Assembly (NCBI GenBank): GCA_040879965.1
Contig: JBBDJI010000007.1
Span: 93,393-129,863, forward strand
Length of the DNA: 36,471 bases
Source: Candidatus Babeliales bacterium
GTDB lineage: Bacteria; Babelota; Babeliae; Babelales; JACPOV01
Direction: 5' to 3'
In this document: positions 15,162 through 23,891 of the stretch, piece after piece
Position numbering within the stretch: the stretch's first letter is position 1
Layout of the letters: each line of letters opens with the position of its first letter
Notes under the pieces: generated by a model
Database searches by the model: none
What the model saw: only the letters and a program-made list of their open reading frames with translations
What the model was told of the DNA's origin: nothing
Made by a program: the position numbers and the translations under genes

Positions 15162-15285
15162 TTTCATCAAGGTAAAAAATCAAGTCAAAAATTTTTTTCA
15201 GATTAGCATATTTTGCTCTTACAAAAGTAAAAAGAATTCTTGAGCTTTACATGATTAAAATCATATAGTGATTCAAAGGAGAAGC

Positions 15286-15987
15286 ATGAATCAGATTTTA
15301 ATGCGCTATTTAATTTTATTTAAGCATCTGTTTAAATCAAGCATTCAATTAACTTATGGTGTTTGGAAAATATCACATTTGCCTGCACCAATTGTGACTA
15401 TATTTGGTGGTGCACGGTTAAAACAAACTGATTTTTTTGCACAAAAGGCGCATGAGTTGAGCCATCGATTAGTGCAGGCAAATATTTCAGTTATTAGTGG
15501 TGGCGGCACTGGTATTATGGAGGCAGTGAATTGTGGCGCAATTTTTAAGAAAACAGAAAAAATGAAAATGCGAACTTTAGGGATCACTGTGAAAGGTTTG
15601 GAGCCTCTAAATGTTTGTGCAAAAAATTTTATAACGCTTGATCATTTTTTTGCACGAAAATGGTTGATGATTAATTACTCAGTGGCTTTTGCAGTTTTTC
15701 CTGGAGGTTTTGGTACGCTTGATGAATTTGCGGAAGTTATAACTTTATTACAAACGCAAAAATTATTACCAGGTGTTCCCGTAATACTATTTGGAAGAGA
15801 TTATTGGGATCCATTTATGAATTGGCTTCATGAATCTGCCTTAAAATATGGCTTAGTATCGTTAGAAGATATTAACTTGATACGCATTACTGATGATGTG
15901 TATGAAGCATTTTGTTTGTTGCAAGAACGCTGCGAACTATGCAAGAAATGTATTGCTGAATTAAACAATAAATGGGAGCAAAAATGA
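15286..15987 (+). CDS. LOG-family (TIGR00730-type) Rossmann protein, copy 1
   Basis: I take the ATG at 15286 because AAAGGAG stands just before it; a GTG at 15268 lacks such a site. The product has 233 residues. Family motifs are TIFGGARL, the phosphate-binding VISGGGTGIMEAVNCGA, and the hallmark FPGGFGTLDEFAEV. Proteins of this group include cytokinin-activating LOG phosphoribohydrolases and nucleotide 5'-monophosphate nucleosidases, so a role in nucleotide breakdown or salvage is likely. The exact substrate cannot be read. The C-terminus has a cysteine cluster (CELCKKC). It overlaps the second copy as ATGA. A possible promoter (TTGAGC/TATAGT, 15240-15269) would leave a very short leader. 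Confidence 0.85.
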   Translation: MNQILMRYLILFKHLFKSSIQLTYGVWKISHLPAPIVTIFGGARLKQTDFFAQKAHELSHRLVQANISVISGGGTGIMEAVNCGAIFKKTEKMKMRTLGITVKGLEPLNVCAKNFITLDHFFARKWLMINYSVAFAVFPGGFGTLDEFAEVITLLQTQKLLPGVPVILFGRDYWDPFMNWLHESALKYGLVSLEDINLIRITDDVYEAFCLLQERCELCKKCIAELNNKWEQK

Positions 15988-16628
15988 ATTGGCAAGTAAT
16001 AAAAGATGCTTTTTTTTATCTTGGCAATTTCCCTACCTATGTATATGGCTTATGGACTTTACATCGAATAAATAAACCAATTGTGACAATCTTTGGTGGA
16101 AAGCGAATGAAACAGGATTCAATATATTACAATCAGGCTTTTGAGCTAGGAAAAAAATTAATTGCCGCCGGTTTTGGGGTAATTACGGGAGGTGGCCCTG
16201 GTATTATGGAAGCGGGATTATGCGGTGCACGAGAACAAGGAGAAAAGTATTCATTGGGAATTGGGGTTGCTGGTGTTGATATTGAATTTGAATCGGTATG
16301 CAATCAGAAAACCATTTTTTTGCATGATTTTGCACATCGCAAACAATTGCTTATTTATTATTCAGTAGCATTCATAATATTTCCAGGAGGGATTGGTACA
16401 TTAGATGAGCTTTTAGAAGTAATGAATTTAATGAAAACAAATAAAATTAAAATAATGCCAATTATTTTAATCAACAAAGAATATTGGCAATTGTTTTTAA
16501 ATTGGTTTCAAATGGCTGTTAATAAAGGATATGTTAATAAAAAATATGCTGATATACTTCATGTGACAGATAATATTGATGATGTTTTAAATATTTTAGC
16601 CAAAAAAACTAAAGGAGCACATGGGTGA
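15984..16628 (+). CDS. LOG-family (TIGR00730-type) Rossmann protein, copy 2
   Basis: I choose the ATG at 15984, with GGGAG five bases upstream, over the one at 15972; it overlaps the stop of copy 1 as ATGA. The 214-residue protein repeats the motifs of its neighbour: VTIFGGKRM, VITGGGPGIMEAGLCGA and FPGGIGTLDELLEV. The two are alike along their length but differ enough to be old duplicates, possibly with different substrates or forming a mixed oligomer. LOG proteins are usually dimers or hexamers. The EamA-type gene begins 8 bases before its stop, so the three genes form one transcript. Confidence 0.85.
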   Translation: MNWQVIKDAFFYLGNFPTYVYGLWTLHRINKPIVTIFGGKRMKQDSIYYNQAFELGKKLIAAGFGVITGGGPGIMEAGLCGAREQGEKYSLGIGVAGVDIEFESVCNQKTIFLHDFAHRKQLLIYYSVAFIIFPGGIGTLDELLEVMNLMKTNKIKIMPIILINKEYWQLFLNWFQMAVNKGYVNKKYADILHVTDNIDDVLNILAKKTKGAHG

Positions 16629-17049
16629 TGAGCATATATGGATTTTCTTAGGAGTTACATCAGCATTTTTTGCCGCATTAGTAGGCATTTTTAATAAACT
16701 TGGGGTGGCTCATCTTGATAGCACTTTAGCAGTAATGATTTATACTTTTCTTACTTTTCTTTATCTTCTTTTGATAACTATTTTTAACAAAAAAATTTAT
16801 CTTCTTTGGCATATTGATTCTCAGTCTTTATGTTATTTGTTTTTATCTGGATTATGCGGTGCTTGTTCTTGGCTCGCTTATTTTTTTGCATTAAAAATTG
16901 CACCGATTTCTCGGATAAGTATCATTGATCGTCTTACAATGATTTTTTTAGTATTGTTATCAATTGGGTTTGGGGAGCGTTTTTACTGGAAAACACTTAT
17001 TGATTTATTAATTATAATGATAGGAATAATTTTTATTTTTTTAAATTAA
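16621..17049 (+). CDS. Half-size EamA (DMT) family transporter
   Basis: This 142-residue membrane protein has about five hydrophobic segments, which equals one EamA repeat where full-length drug/metabolite transporters have two. The start (WIFLGVTSAFFAALVGIFNK) and LSGLCGACSWLAYFFALK followed by ISRISIIDRLTMIFLVLLS are the usual EamA blocks. Half-size members are thought to work as dimers. AAAGGAG precedes the ATG, and the gene is coupled to the two LOG genes, so export or import of a nucleotide-derived product is a reasonable guess. Its last 9 bases overlap the convergent HAD gene. Confidence 0.82.
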   Translation: MGDEHIWIFLGVTSAFFAALVGIFNKLGVAHLDSTLAVMIYTFLTFLYLLLITIFNKKIYLLWHIDSQSLCYLFLSGLCGACSWLAYFFALKIAPISRISIIDRLTMIFLVLLSIGFGERFYWKTLIDLLIIMIGIIFIFLN

Positions 17050-17673
17050 TATTTTTTTAAATTTAAGCGTTTGAGCAAGTTTTTCAGGAGATTGATAAAG
17101 AATAGTGTTAAAACCACATTCTCGCGCCGTATTAATATTTCTTTTATTGTTGTCAATAAAAATGCATTGATGAGCTGAGAGATTAAATTTTTTAATAAAC
17201 TTTTCGAATGCTTCATGGTAAGGCTTTTGAATCCAATTATCATTTTCTTGTGCTACTGCAACATCATCAAAAAGATTTACAATATGCGGAAAGCGTTGTT
17301 TGAATTGTGCAAATGTACGCTGACCAATATTTGAAAATAAATACAGTGGGTGACCTTGATTTTTTAATTCTGCTACCAATCCTAATGTATCATCAATAGG
17401 AACCTGTTCATTCATCATATTAATAATAACATCAACGAACGGAGAAAATTTAGGATATTTTTTGGCAGTGCTTACAATATAATGTTCTGGAACGCGACTT
17501 GTAGTGAGTAATTGAATAATATGCTTTATAAAAGAAGGTGATAAAAAAAAGCAGAGTAAATCGATCCGATAACAATGCCTAACAAGATAACGGAGAATTT
17601 TTGGATAATTTTTTTTTACGAGAACATCATGTAAGTCAAAAACAAAGATAGCCTTATTTGGATTGGTATTCAT
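17041..17673 (-). CDS. HAD-superfamily (subfamily IA) hydrolase with an altered motif I
   Basis: I take the ATG at 17673 because AGGGGGA lies at the right distance; 17697 lacks a site. The product has 210 residues. Haloacid-dehalogenase motifs are present: motif I FVFDLHDVLV, motif II YLFSNIG, a motif III lysine in WIQKPYHEAF and motif IV CIFIDNNKRN. The helical cap follows motif I, as in phosphoglycolate-phosphatase relatives. In motif I the second aspartate of the usual D-x-D is a histidine (D13-L-H15), as in the FDxHGVL variants of the superfamily. A small-molecule phosphatase is likely; the substrate is unknown. Confidence 0.83.
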   Translation of the reverse strand: MNTNPNKAIFVFDLHDVLVKKNYPKILRYLVRHCYRIDLLCFFLSPSFIKHIIQLLTTSRVPEHYIVSTAKKYPKFSPFVDVIINMMNEQVPIDDTLGLVAELKNQGHPLYLFSNIGQRTFAQFKQRFPHIVNLFDDVAVAQENDNWIQKPYHEAFEKFIKKFNLSAHQCIFIDNNKRNINTARECGFNTILYQSPEKLAQTLKFKKILI

Positions 17674-17945
17674 AAATAATCCCCCTAACCCCAGCATTAT
17701 CTTTTTTCATGCTACTTAATTCCTTTAAGAAAGGTAAAGGGTTTTAATGTAAATTTAGACAAAGAAGGATATAATTCATTCTTTTTGCTTATCATAATAA
17801 TAAGAAAAATACAGCTTTAATTAAACAACTACTTTCAGAATGTATTGGTTTTCGATTGTCGTTTGATTAAAAGGTCCTTTTGCTTTTTGCCAAATTCGCT
17901 ATACTAATAATAAAAAACACCTGTTTTTAATGATCGGAGAATTAT

Positions 17946-18596
17946 ATGAGCAAACGTTTTGCTTCTTCTGTTTTTATACTGCTATTTACTAGTGTATTAT
18001 TTATTGTCAGTGGTATCAAAATAAACATGATTTGGGGATCTAGTTTTTCCTTTTTATCAGGGTTTAATTTGGTTGGGCCTTTGGCAGGGATCTTTTTAGG
18101 GCTACCATTTGCCATATTAATATTAGCCGTGAAATATCTTTTTAAATTATACATTTTAAGCGGCAACTTTCTTAACCCATTGCTTTATTATGTGCCAACT
18201 CTGTGTGCCATGGCATATTGGAAAGATAAATCAAAATTAATAAGACTTTTTCTTCCTTTAGTATGTATGGCTTTATTTGTGATTCATCCAATTGGTAATG
18301 CCGCGTGGTTTTATTCACTTTATTGGTTTATTCCTTTGGTAATTTACTGCTTGCCAACACAAACAATTTTTACCCAATCTTTAGGTAGTACTTTTACTGC
18401 GCATGCTGTTGGAACAGTATTGTGGCTTTATTTTGGTTCAATGAATGTTGAGCTTTTTTATACACTGATGCCAATTGTATTTATTGAACGGCTGTTGATC
18501 GCAAGTGGCATGACTATTATGTATTACTTATTGAGTGCGGCTCGATCTAGCACCCAAAGGTTAGCAAATCGAGTACATTTATATCTTTATGCATAA
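17946..18596 (+). CDS. Multi-pass membrane protein, possibly ECF S-component-like
   Basis: The 216-residue product has about six hydrophobic segments. Two stretches recall the substrate-binding subunits of energy-coupling-factor vitamin transporters: the early Gly-rich GFNLVGPLAGIFLGLPFAIL, and STFTAHAVGTVLWLYFGS, where a polar His/Thr motif lies in the membrane. I cannot name a substrate, and no EcfA/EcfT genes lie in the window, so this reading is tentative. GGAG precedes the ATG. A TATACT at 17900-17905 may be its -10, although no matching -35 is clear. uppS starts 28 bases after the stop. Confidence 0.55.
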   Translation: MSKRFASSVFILLFTSVLFIVSGIKINMIWGSSFSFLSGFNLVGPLAGIFLGLPFAILILAVKYLFKLYILSGNFLNPLLYYVPTLCAMAYWKDKSKLIRLFLPLVCMALFVIHPIGNAAWFYSLYWFIPLVIYCLPTQTIFTQSLGSTFTAHAVGTVLWLYFGSMNVELFYTLMPIVFIERLLIASGMTIMYYLLSAARSSTQRLANRVHLYLYA

Positions 18597-18624
18597 AAAA
18601 ATTGATCGATAAAAAAGGAAGCAT

Positions 18625-19311
18625 ATGCAGCATCTAGCCTGTATTATGGATGGCAATCGTCGATGGGCAAAAAAAAATAGTTTAAGACCATGGCTAGGAC
18701 ATCGAAAAGGTGCTGAATCTATTCGTGAAGTAATCAAATTTTGTTTAAATAACAATATTCATTATTTATCTTTATTTACTTTTTCAATTGAAAATTTTAA
18801 TAGATCTAAGCAAGAATGCACTTATCTTTTTAACTTAATTACACAAGAAGCTCAAAATCATTTAGGTGAATTTATTCAAAATGGTATACGAGTACGATTT
18901 ATTGGTAATCGTGCATTATTTCCTGAATCAACTAAATCTATAATTGAGCAATTAGAACACAAAACTGAACAAAATACGCAATTGAATGTGAACTTTTTAT
19001 TTTGTTATGGTGCTCGTCAAGAAATTATTGATGCAATCAAAATGGTTGTACGTAAAGTGAAAGCAGGCTTGCTTGCAGAAGATGAAATCTCTGAAGCATC
19101 TTTTTTTGATTATTTATGGACTCGTGGAGTACCGGAGCCGGATCTTATTATTCGAACTGGCGGTGCCGTGCGATTAAGTAATTTTTTATTGTATCAATCA
19201 GCGTATTCTGAATTTTATTTTTTAGATTGTTTATGGCCAGATATATCTCAAGTACATTTACAAAAGGCGCTTGGCTATTTTAATGACTGCAAAAGGAATT
19301 TTGGTTCATGA
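18625..19311 (+). CDS. uppS: Isoprenyl (undecaprenyl diphosphate) synthase
   Basis: This cis-prenyltransferase makes the C55 lipid carrier used for peptidoglycan precursors. The hallmark HLACIMDGNRRWAK opens the protein, then GHRKGAESIREVI, LSLFTFSIENFNR, VRFIGNRALF and the C-terminal block DLIIRTGGAVRLSNFLLYQS with AYSEFYFLDCLWPD. At 228 residues it is slightly short. The glutamate usual before V/H-R in RTGGE-x-R (E198 in E. coli) is alanine here; the arginines and the later AYSE glutamate are kept. A GGAAG site precedes the ATG, and the gene overlaps gpsA as ATGA. Confidence 0.94.
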   Translation: MQHLACIMDGNRRWAKKNSLRPWLGHRKGAESIREVIKFCLNNNIHYLSLFTFSIENFNRSKQECTYLFNLITQEAQNHLGEFIQNGIRVRFIGNRALFPESTKSIIEQLEHKTEQNTQLNVNFLFCYGARQEIIDAIKMVVRKVKAGLLAEDEISEASFFDYLWTRGVPEPDLIIRTGGAVRLSNFLLYQSAYSEFYFLDCLWPDISQVHLQKALGYFNDCKRNFGS

Positions 19312-20309
19312 AGACGGTTTGTGTGCTCGGTGAAGGTGCTTGGGGTACTGCGATAGCAACATTACTGGCTTCAAATAATATTGAAGTTCAGTTGTGGTGT
19401 TATGATAAAAATATTGCCGAAGATATTAAAATCTCTCGCTATAATAATCGTTATTTACCAAATGTTTATTTGGATGCAAAAATTAAACCTATTACTGATA
19501 TTGCAAAGGCAACAAAAAACGTCTCATGGATTTTTGAAGCTATTCCAGTTAAGTTTTTACGCAAAGTAATTGAAGAGATTAAGCAATATGCGGTAAACGA
19601 AAAAAATTGGGTTATTTTAAGCAAAGGAATAGAACAAGATACATTGTTGCTGCCAAGCCAAATTATCGATGATGTATTCAAGATTTCAGTGCCAAAGGCG
19701 GTATTATTAGGCCCCAGCTATGCACAGGATTTAGCACATAAAGAAATTACAGCGGTTACGTTGGGTGTCAATGATTGTATGTTAGGCTACTCATTGCAAG
19801 AACTGCTTAATAACGATTATTTTCGTTCTTATTTATCATTGGATATTATGGGCGCGCAAGTTGGTGCAGCAATAAAAAATGTGATCACTTTAGCAGTTGG
19901 CATGCTTGATGGCGCAGGACATACTGATAATGTAAAAGCATTCATTTTAACACGCGGGCTTACGGAAATGATTACGTTAGCAAAGTTATATAACGGCAGA
20001 CCGGAGACGCTTTATGGACTTTGTGGTGTGGGCGATTTAGTGTTAACCGCGATGGGTAAATTAAGCAAAAACCGAGAAGTTGGTAGAAGATTAGGTAAAG
20101 GTCAAAAATTAGAAAAAATTTTGGATGAAACTGGTTATATCCCTGAAGGAATCAATACCGTAAATTCAGTCCATCAATTAATTGAAAACCATAATCTTGA
20201 TTTGCCGATTTGTAATGGCGTGTATCAAATTATTAATGGCAAGCAATCAATTGACGGACTTTTAACTTTGCTTATGCAGCGGCCACCTGAGCAAGATTGT
20301 GTATTTTAA
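19308..20309 (+). CDS. gpsA: Glycerol-3-phosphate dehydrogenase [NAD(P)+]
   Basis: GpsA reduces dihydroxyacetone phosphate to sn-glycerol-3-phosphate for phospholipid synthesis. The dinucleotide-binding start CVLGEGAWGTAIATLLA fits the family G-x-G-x-W-G-T-A signature. VILSKGIE, LLGPSYAQDLAHKE, the catalytic region AAIKNVITLAVGMLDG and the C-terminal GLCGVGDLVLTAMGKLSKNR follow in order. At 333 residues the length is normal. It is translationally coupled to uppS, so lipid-carrier and phospholipid supply share a transcript. The final 4 bases overlap the convergent gene. Confidence 0.95.
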   Translation: MKTVCVLGEGAWGTAIATLLASNNIEVQLWCYDKNIAEDIKISRYNNRYLPNVYLDAKIKPITDIAKATKNVSWIFEAIPVKFLRKVIEEIKQYAVNEKNWVILSKGIEQDTLLLPSQIIDDVFKISVPKAVLLGPSYAQDLAHKEITAVTLGVNDCMLGYSLQELLNNDYFRSYLSLDIMGAQVGAAIKNVITLAVGMLDGAGHTDNVKAFILTRGLTEMITLAKLYNGRPETLYGLCGVGDLVLTAMGKLSKNREVGRRLGKGQKLEKILDETGYIPEGINTVNSVHQLIENHNLDLPICNGVYQIINGKQSIDGLLTLLMQRPPEQDCVF

Positions 20310-21847
20310 ACTTTAAATTGTTGACCAAGCTCATCGGTTAATATTACTTCTTGACCAATTCTTAGATCTAAATGATCATATTGTTTATTTTTGATGTCTT
20401 CAATAAAATCATTTACTGATTGCGGAACTTCTTTTTTATAATCGATGTAGTTTTGTTTTATAGTTTTGGCTTCTCGATACATAAGTTGAATTCCTAGTCC
20501 TTTAGCTTTTTTTCTGATTTCTTTTATATCAGCAGAAGCATAGTCCTCACAATTATTAAGAATAGATTTGAACTTATTAAATATCGCTTGAGGTACTCGT
20601 TCTTTGCGCATATTTTGTTCATCATCAGATCCAAACCATTGAGGATAAAGCTTGCGAAGAATGGAATGTCCAAATTCACGACAATGAAGTCCTGCATCTT
20701 GTACATTTCCTATTCCGTGATTTTCCATTTTGATAAAAATTAATTGCTTTTCTTCATCAACTTTACCAAATAAAATATGGCGTTTATTAGAAACTGGTAA
20801 AAAGATATCTTGCTTATCAATATCAATACCATAATGTATATAAGCTTCTTTTTTCTGAAGGCTTTTTACTGAATTCGCAGCATTATCTAAGCCCCAATAA
20901 GAAAAAATACTTGATATAAAAGTTGGTTTTGGTTCAACTTTATTACTTTGTTCATAATATTGATTAAAATGGCTTGAAGGCCGCGGATAAGCGGTTAAAT
21001 TTTGAAAGCAAATAGCAGGGCTTTCAGCATTGATACCTTGATATTTTTTATCTACATAAGATTTTAGAAATTCAAAAATTCCAAAATTGGAATCTTGAAT
21101 AACAAATGTTCCTTCATTAAATTCTTGATTTTTATTTTCTGCTAATGCATAAAAATAATGCAATAATTCCGTAATTTGGGTTAAATGATCCTTATCTTTC
21201 AATAGATTGTCAAAGCCATTGTTATAGTTGCTGTTTTTAATATTGCTATAATGATTCAATCCATTGTTAATTTTCTCAGATTCTAATTTTGATAATTTAA
21301 CAAAACCGTTTTCTTCAGACATAGTAAGTTCATCTGAAGGCTTTTCATCTTCATTTTCTTGTTTGGCCCAAGGAATTTCACTTGGAACATGAGATTGATT
21401 TTCTGAGCTTTTTGGGTCTTCTATTGGTTCTAGAGGATTTCCAATGTTTTCTTGTGTTTCTTCTTCAGTTTCTATTTTAGTATTGGATTCTTCTCGTTGG
21501 CTTGAATTTTCAATATTATTTGAATCTTCCGGTGATACAATAATTTCTGGCACTGGAATATTTTCCTTTTTTGGTACAACTATAACTTTTATTTCTGAGT
21601 TTTCGGGCTTATTTTTGGGTGCAGTAAAATATTTATATGCAAAATAAGTAACTGGTACCGCAATAGCGGCGCCCACCAAAATAGGCCAATATTTTGCTGA
21701 TCCTTCAATTTTTTGACTCACTGTTTCTTTGTTAAAAATTGAAGAAATACCTAATTGGCCCCAGCTGAAAGCCTGTGCTGAGCTGGAAATGAAGAAAGCT
21801 CCTAAGAGCGAAAGTAAGATTGAACGATAAATTTTATTAAATTTCAT
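20306..21847 (-). CDS. Exported, membrane-anchored protein with acidic linker, unknown function
   Basis: The 513-residue product has three visible parts. First is a signal peptide ending SSSAQA (about 1-26) followed by a second hydrophobic segment, YWPILVGAAIAVPVTYFAY (about 53-72). Second is a low-complexity linker rich in Glu, Ser, Asn and Pro (about 78-185). Third is a C-terminal domain (about 270-513) with HILFGKVDEEKQLIFIKME, HCREFGHSILRKLYPQWFG and a late EVILTDELGQQFKV. The C-terminal domain looks compact and conserved, but I do not recognise it. H-x-x-E-F-G-H is not a standard zincin motif. The layout suggests an inner-membrane anchor displaying a domain in the periplasm. A probable promoter lies at 21883-21911. 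Confidence 0.62.
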   Translation of the reverse strand: MKFNKIYRSILLSLLGAFFISSSAQAFSWGQLGISSIFNKETVSQKIEGSAKYWPILVGAAIAVPVTYFAYKYFTAPKNKPENSEIKVIVVPKKENIPVPEIIVSPEDSNNIENSSQREESNTKIETEEETQENIGNPLEPIEDPKSSENQSHVPSEIPWAKQENEDEKPSDELTMSEENGFVKLSKLESEKINNGLNHYSNIKNSNYNNGFDNLLKDKDHLTQITELLHYFYALAENKNQEFNEGTFVIQDSNFGIFEFLKSYVDKKYQGINAESPAICFQNLTAYPRPSSHFNQYYEQSNKVEPKPTFISSIFSYWGLDNAANSVKSLQKKEAYIHYGIDIDKQDIFLPVSNKRHILFGKVDEEKQLIFIKMENHGIGNVQDAGLHCREFGHSILRKLYPQWFGSDDEQNMRKERVPQAIFNKFKSILNNCEDYASADIKEIRKKAKGLGIQLMYREAKTIKQNYIDYKKEVPQSVNDFIEDIKNKQYDHLDLRIGQEVILTDELGQQFKV

Positions 21848-21882
21848 AAAAAACCACCATTTTTTAGCTAGATTGAAAGTAA

Positions 21883-21911
21883 TATATAGTGTTATTTTAG
21901 CACAGAATCAA
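21883..21911 (-). promoter_or_regulatory. Probable promoter of the anchored unknown
   Basis: On the minus strand TTGATT (21906-21911) and TATATA (21883-21888) are 17 bases apart, about 35 bases before the start codon. In the same spacer a perfect 8-bp inverted repeat, ATAGAAAA/TTTTCTAT (21935-21942 and 21950-21957), lies between the divergent genes and could regulate either side. Confidence 0.42.
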
Positions 21912-22066
21912 TCTTTTGCAAGAAAAAGTTTCAAATAGAAAAGTATTTGTTTTCTATAGGGTATATTTGAGTGGGCAATATTCAAATTTTTTGTTTTTTT
22001 AGAGCTATTTTGATAGCTTGATATCACGAATTTTGACAAAGAAACATAATTTTAAGGAGAACATCA

Positions 22067-23833
22067 ATGATATTACCAATTATTATAGTTTTAAGCTTGA
22101 TAAATTCAATTTATGCTATGGAGCTTGATCCTTACCTAGGCAATAGAGACAATAGTTTGATAAAAATCGAGGAAGCAAATATATCTATTATTTTTCCCGA
22201 TAAAACAACAGAAAATTATCCGCGTTCTTTTTTAGAAAGATTTGGTGTGATCAAAGCTATGCTCAAAGAAAAGTTTGAGGAAAATAATCAGTTAGATTTA
22301 TCTGCATTTCCAAATAATAAGTTAAATAAACAAGCATTTGATTTGTTATATAAAGGCATGGGTAATTGCCAATATAATCAGTTTTCTCGGAATAATGAAA
22401 ACTTAAAAAAAATTGTGCAAATTGCAGATTATTTGCAAGTTGATGAGATAGTGCAAGATAAAATTTATGAAAGAATTATTGAATTATTGCTCAATTATCA
22501 AGATTCTTTTGCTATATGTGAGCAGCCTTCAGCATTTAATCCATTTGCATTAAATCATAATCAGGAAAAAGAAATTGCAAAAAAAATTATTAAGAGTTTA
22601 GAAGCTAAATTACTCTCATTTTTAAAATCTAGAGTATATGATGGCGTTAATGCAATGTGCTTTCATCCAGATAGGAATCAAATTGCTTTAGGAGGGCCTG
22701 GAGCGAGAGTAAAGGTTTTAGATTTTTCTGATAATGAATTAAAGATAATTTTAGATAAAAAAGTTTCGGATTTTCCACAAACATTAAATAATATGCATTA
22801 TAGCCAAAACGGTAATGTTATTGCGATGCAAGCTCAAGATGCACTATGGTTATGTAATGCCAAAACAGGAGAGTTAATACATAGTCTAAGTCTAAAAACT
22901 TATTATATTAGATCGGTTTGTTTTAGCCCAGATAGCAAATGGATTTTAGTAGCGTGGGAAAGTTATAACGAAGTTATTAAATGTCAATTAATTAACGTTG
23001 AATCTGGCCAATTAGTTTATTCTTTTTTTTCAAAAATAAATTTTTCAACTTCAAAAATACGAATGTGCTTTAATCCTCAAGGCACTATTTTTGCTTTAAG
23101 GGGAGATCAAGATATTGAGATATGGTATATAGCTGAAAACAATAGTGTTACATTAAACAATGATAATAAAACTATAAATTCTTTTCAATTTAGTCCAAGT
23201 GGGAAACATTTAATTGCTGCCATAGATAATTCGGTAAATATTTTGGATCTAACTTCAAGGCAAATTTTAAAGAAATTATGCTGTGATAATGTTGTTTTTT
23301 CCGTTAGTTATAGTGCGGATGAAAATTATATTATTGCTCGTTTAAAAGATAAAATAAATATATGGGAAAATCATTCGTATAAATTAATTGATACTCTATT
23401 TTTAAATGTAGATTTTAGTTCGAATTTTAATATAGAAGGTTTATTTGGGTTTAATTTGCATGAGACTATAGAGGAATGGAAAGAAAAAATACATCTATTA
23501 AAAAGTATTTATCATAAGAATTTTGATAAGAATTCATTGAAAAATTTATCATTTTACCGTTTGTTCTTTAATAAGAAATATACAAAAGTTGCTGGATGGC
23601 AGCCTGACGGCGGGTTCTTTTTATGTGATATAGAAACTTTAATCCAATTATATAAAAACTATACGAAGCAACAAGCGTTATTACTCGCATATGCTGTCAA
23701 TAATAATGGTATTTATATCTGCGAGCATAAAAATCGTAATTTGCTTAACCTTTACAAATTGTGGAATGAACAAACTAGAAAAGCATTATCTGATTTGATT
23801 ATTCCGATCTGTAGTAAATGTAAGCAACAATAA
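22067..23833 (+). CDS. Secreted BTB/Skp1-like plus WD40 beta-propeller protein
   Basis: The 588-residue product begins with a signal peptide (MILPIIIVLSLINSIYA, then MELD). Residues about 33-145 look like a BTB/Skp1-type fold: a strand ISIIFPDKT, then FGVIKAMLKEKFEENNQLDL, FPNNKLNKQAFDLLYKGM and a helical tail. Residues about 190-440 hold degenerate WD40-type repeats, recognisable by FHPDRNQIAL, FSPDSKWILVAW, FNPQGTIFAL, FSPSGKHLIAAID and YSADENYIIAR. BTB plus propeller is a eukaryotic adaptor layout, used for example with cullin-3 ubiquitin ligases, so a host-directed effector is an attractive inference. AAGGAG precedes the ATG. The C-terminus ends ICSKCKQQ. The fold calls are by eye only. 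Confidence 0.66.
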   Translation: MILPIIIVLSLINSIYAMELDPYLGNRDNSLIKIEEANISIIFPDKTTENYPRSFLERFGVIKAMLKEKFEENNQLDLSAFPNNKLNKQAFDLLYKGMGNCQYNQFSRNNENLKKIVQIADYLQVDEIVQDKIYERIIELLLNYQDSFAICEQPSAFNPFALNHNQEKEIAKKIIKSLEAKLLSFLKSRVYDGVNAMCFHPDRNQIALGGPGARVKVLDFSDNELKIILDKKVSDFPQTLNNMHYSQNGNVIAMQAQDALWLCNAKTGELIHSLSLKTYYIRSVCFSPDSKWILVAWESYNEVIKCQLINVESGQLVYSFFSKINFSTSKIRMCFNPQGTIFALRGDQDIEIWYIAENNSVTLNNDNKTINSFQFSPSGKHLIAAIDNSVNILDLTSRQILKKLCCDNVVFSVSYSADENYIIARLKDKINIWENHSYKLIDTLFLNVDFSSNFNIEGLFGFNLHETIEEWKEKIHLLKSIYHKNFDKNSLKNLSFYRLFFNKKYTKVAGWQPDGGFFLCDIETLIQLYKNYTKQQALLLAYAVNNNGIYICEHKNRNLLNLYKLWNEQTRKALSDLIIPICSKCKQQ

Positions 23834-23891
23834 GCCTTTTGAAATGATAAAAAATTACAATAAAATTTGCGATGAAATATCAAAGCTTTTT

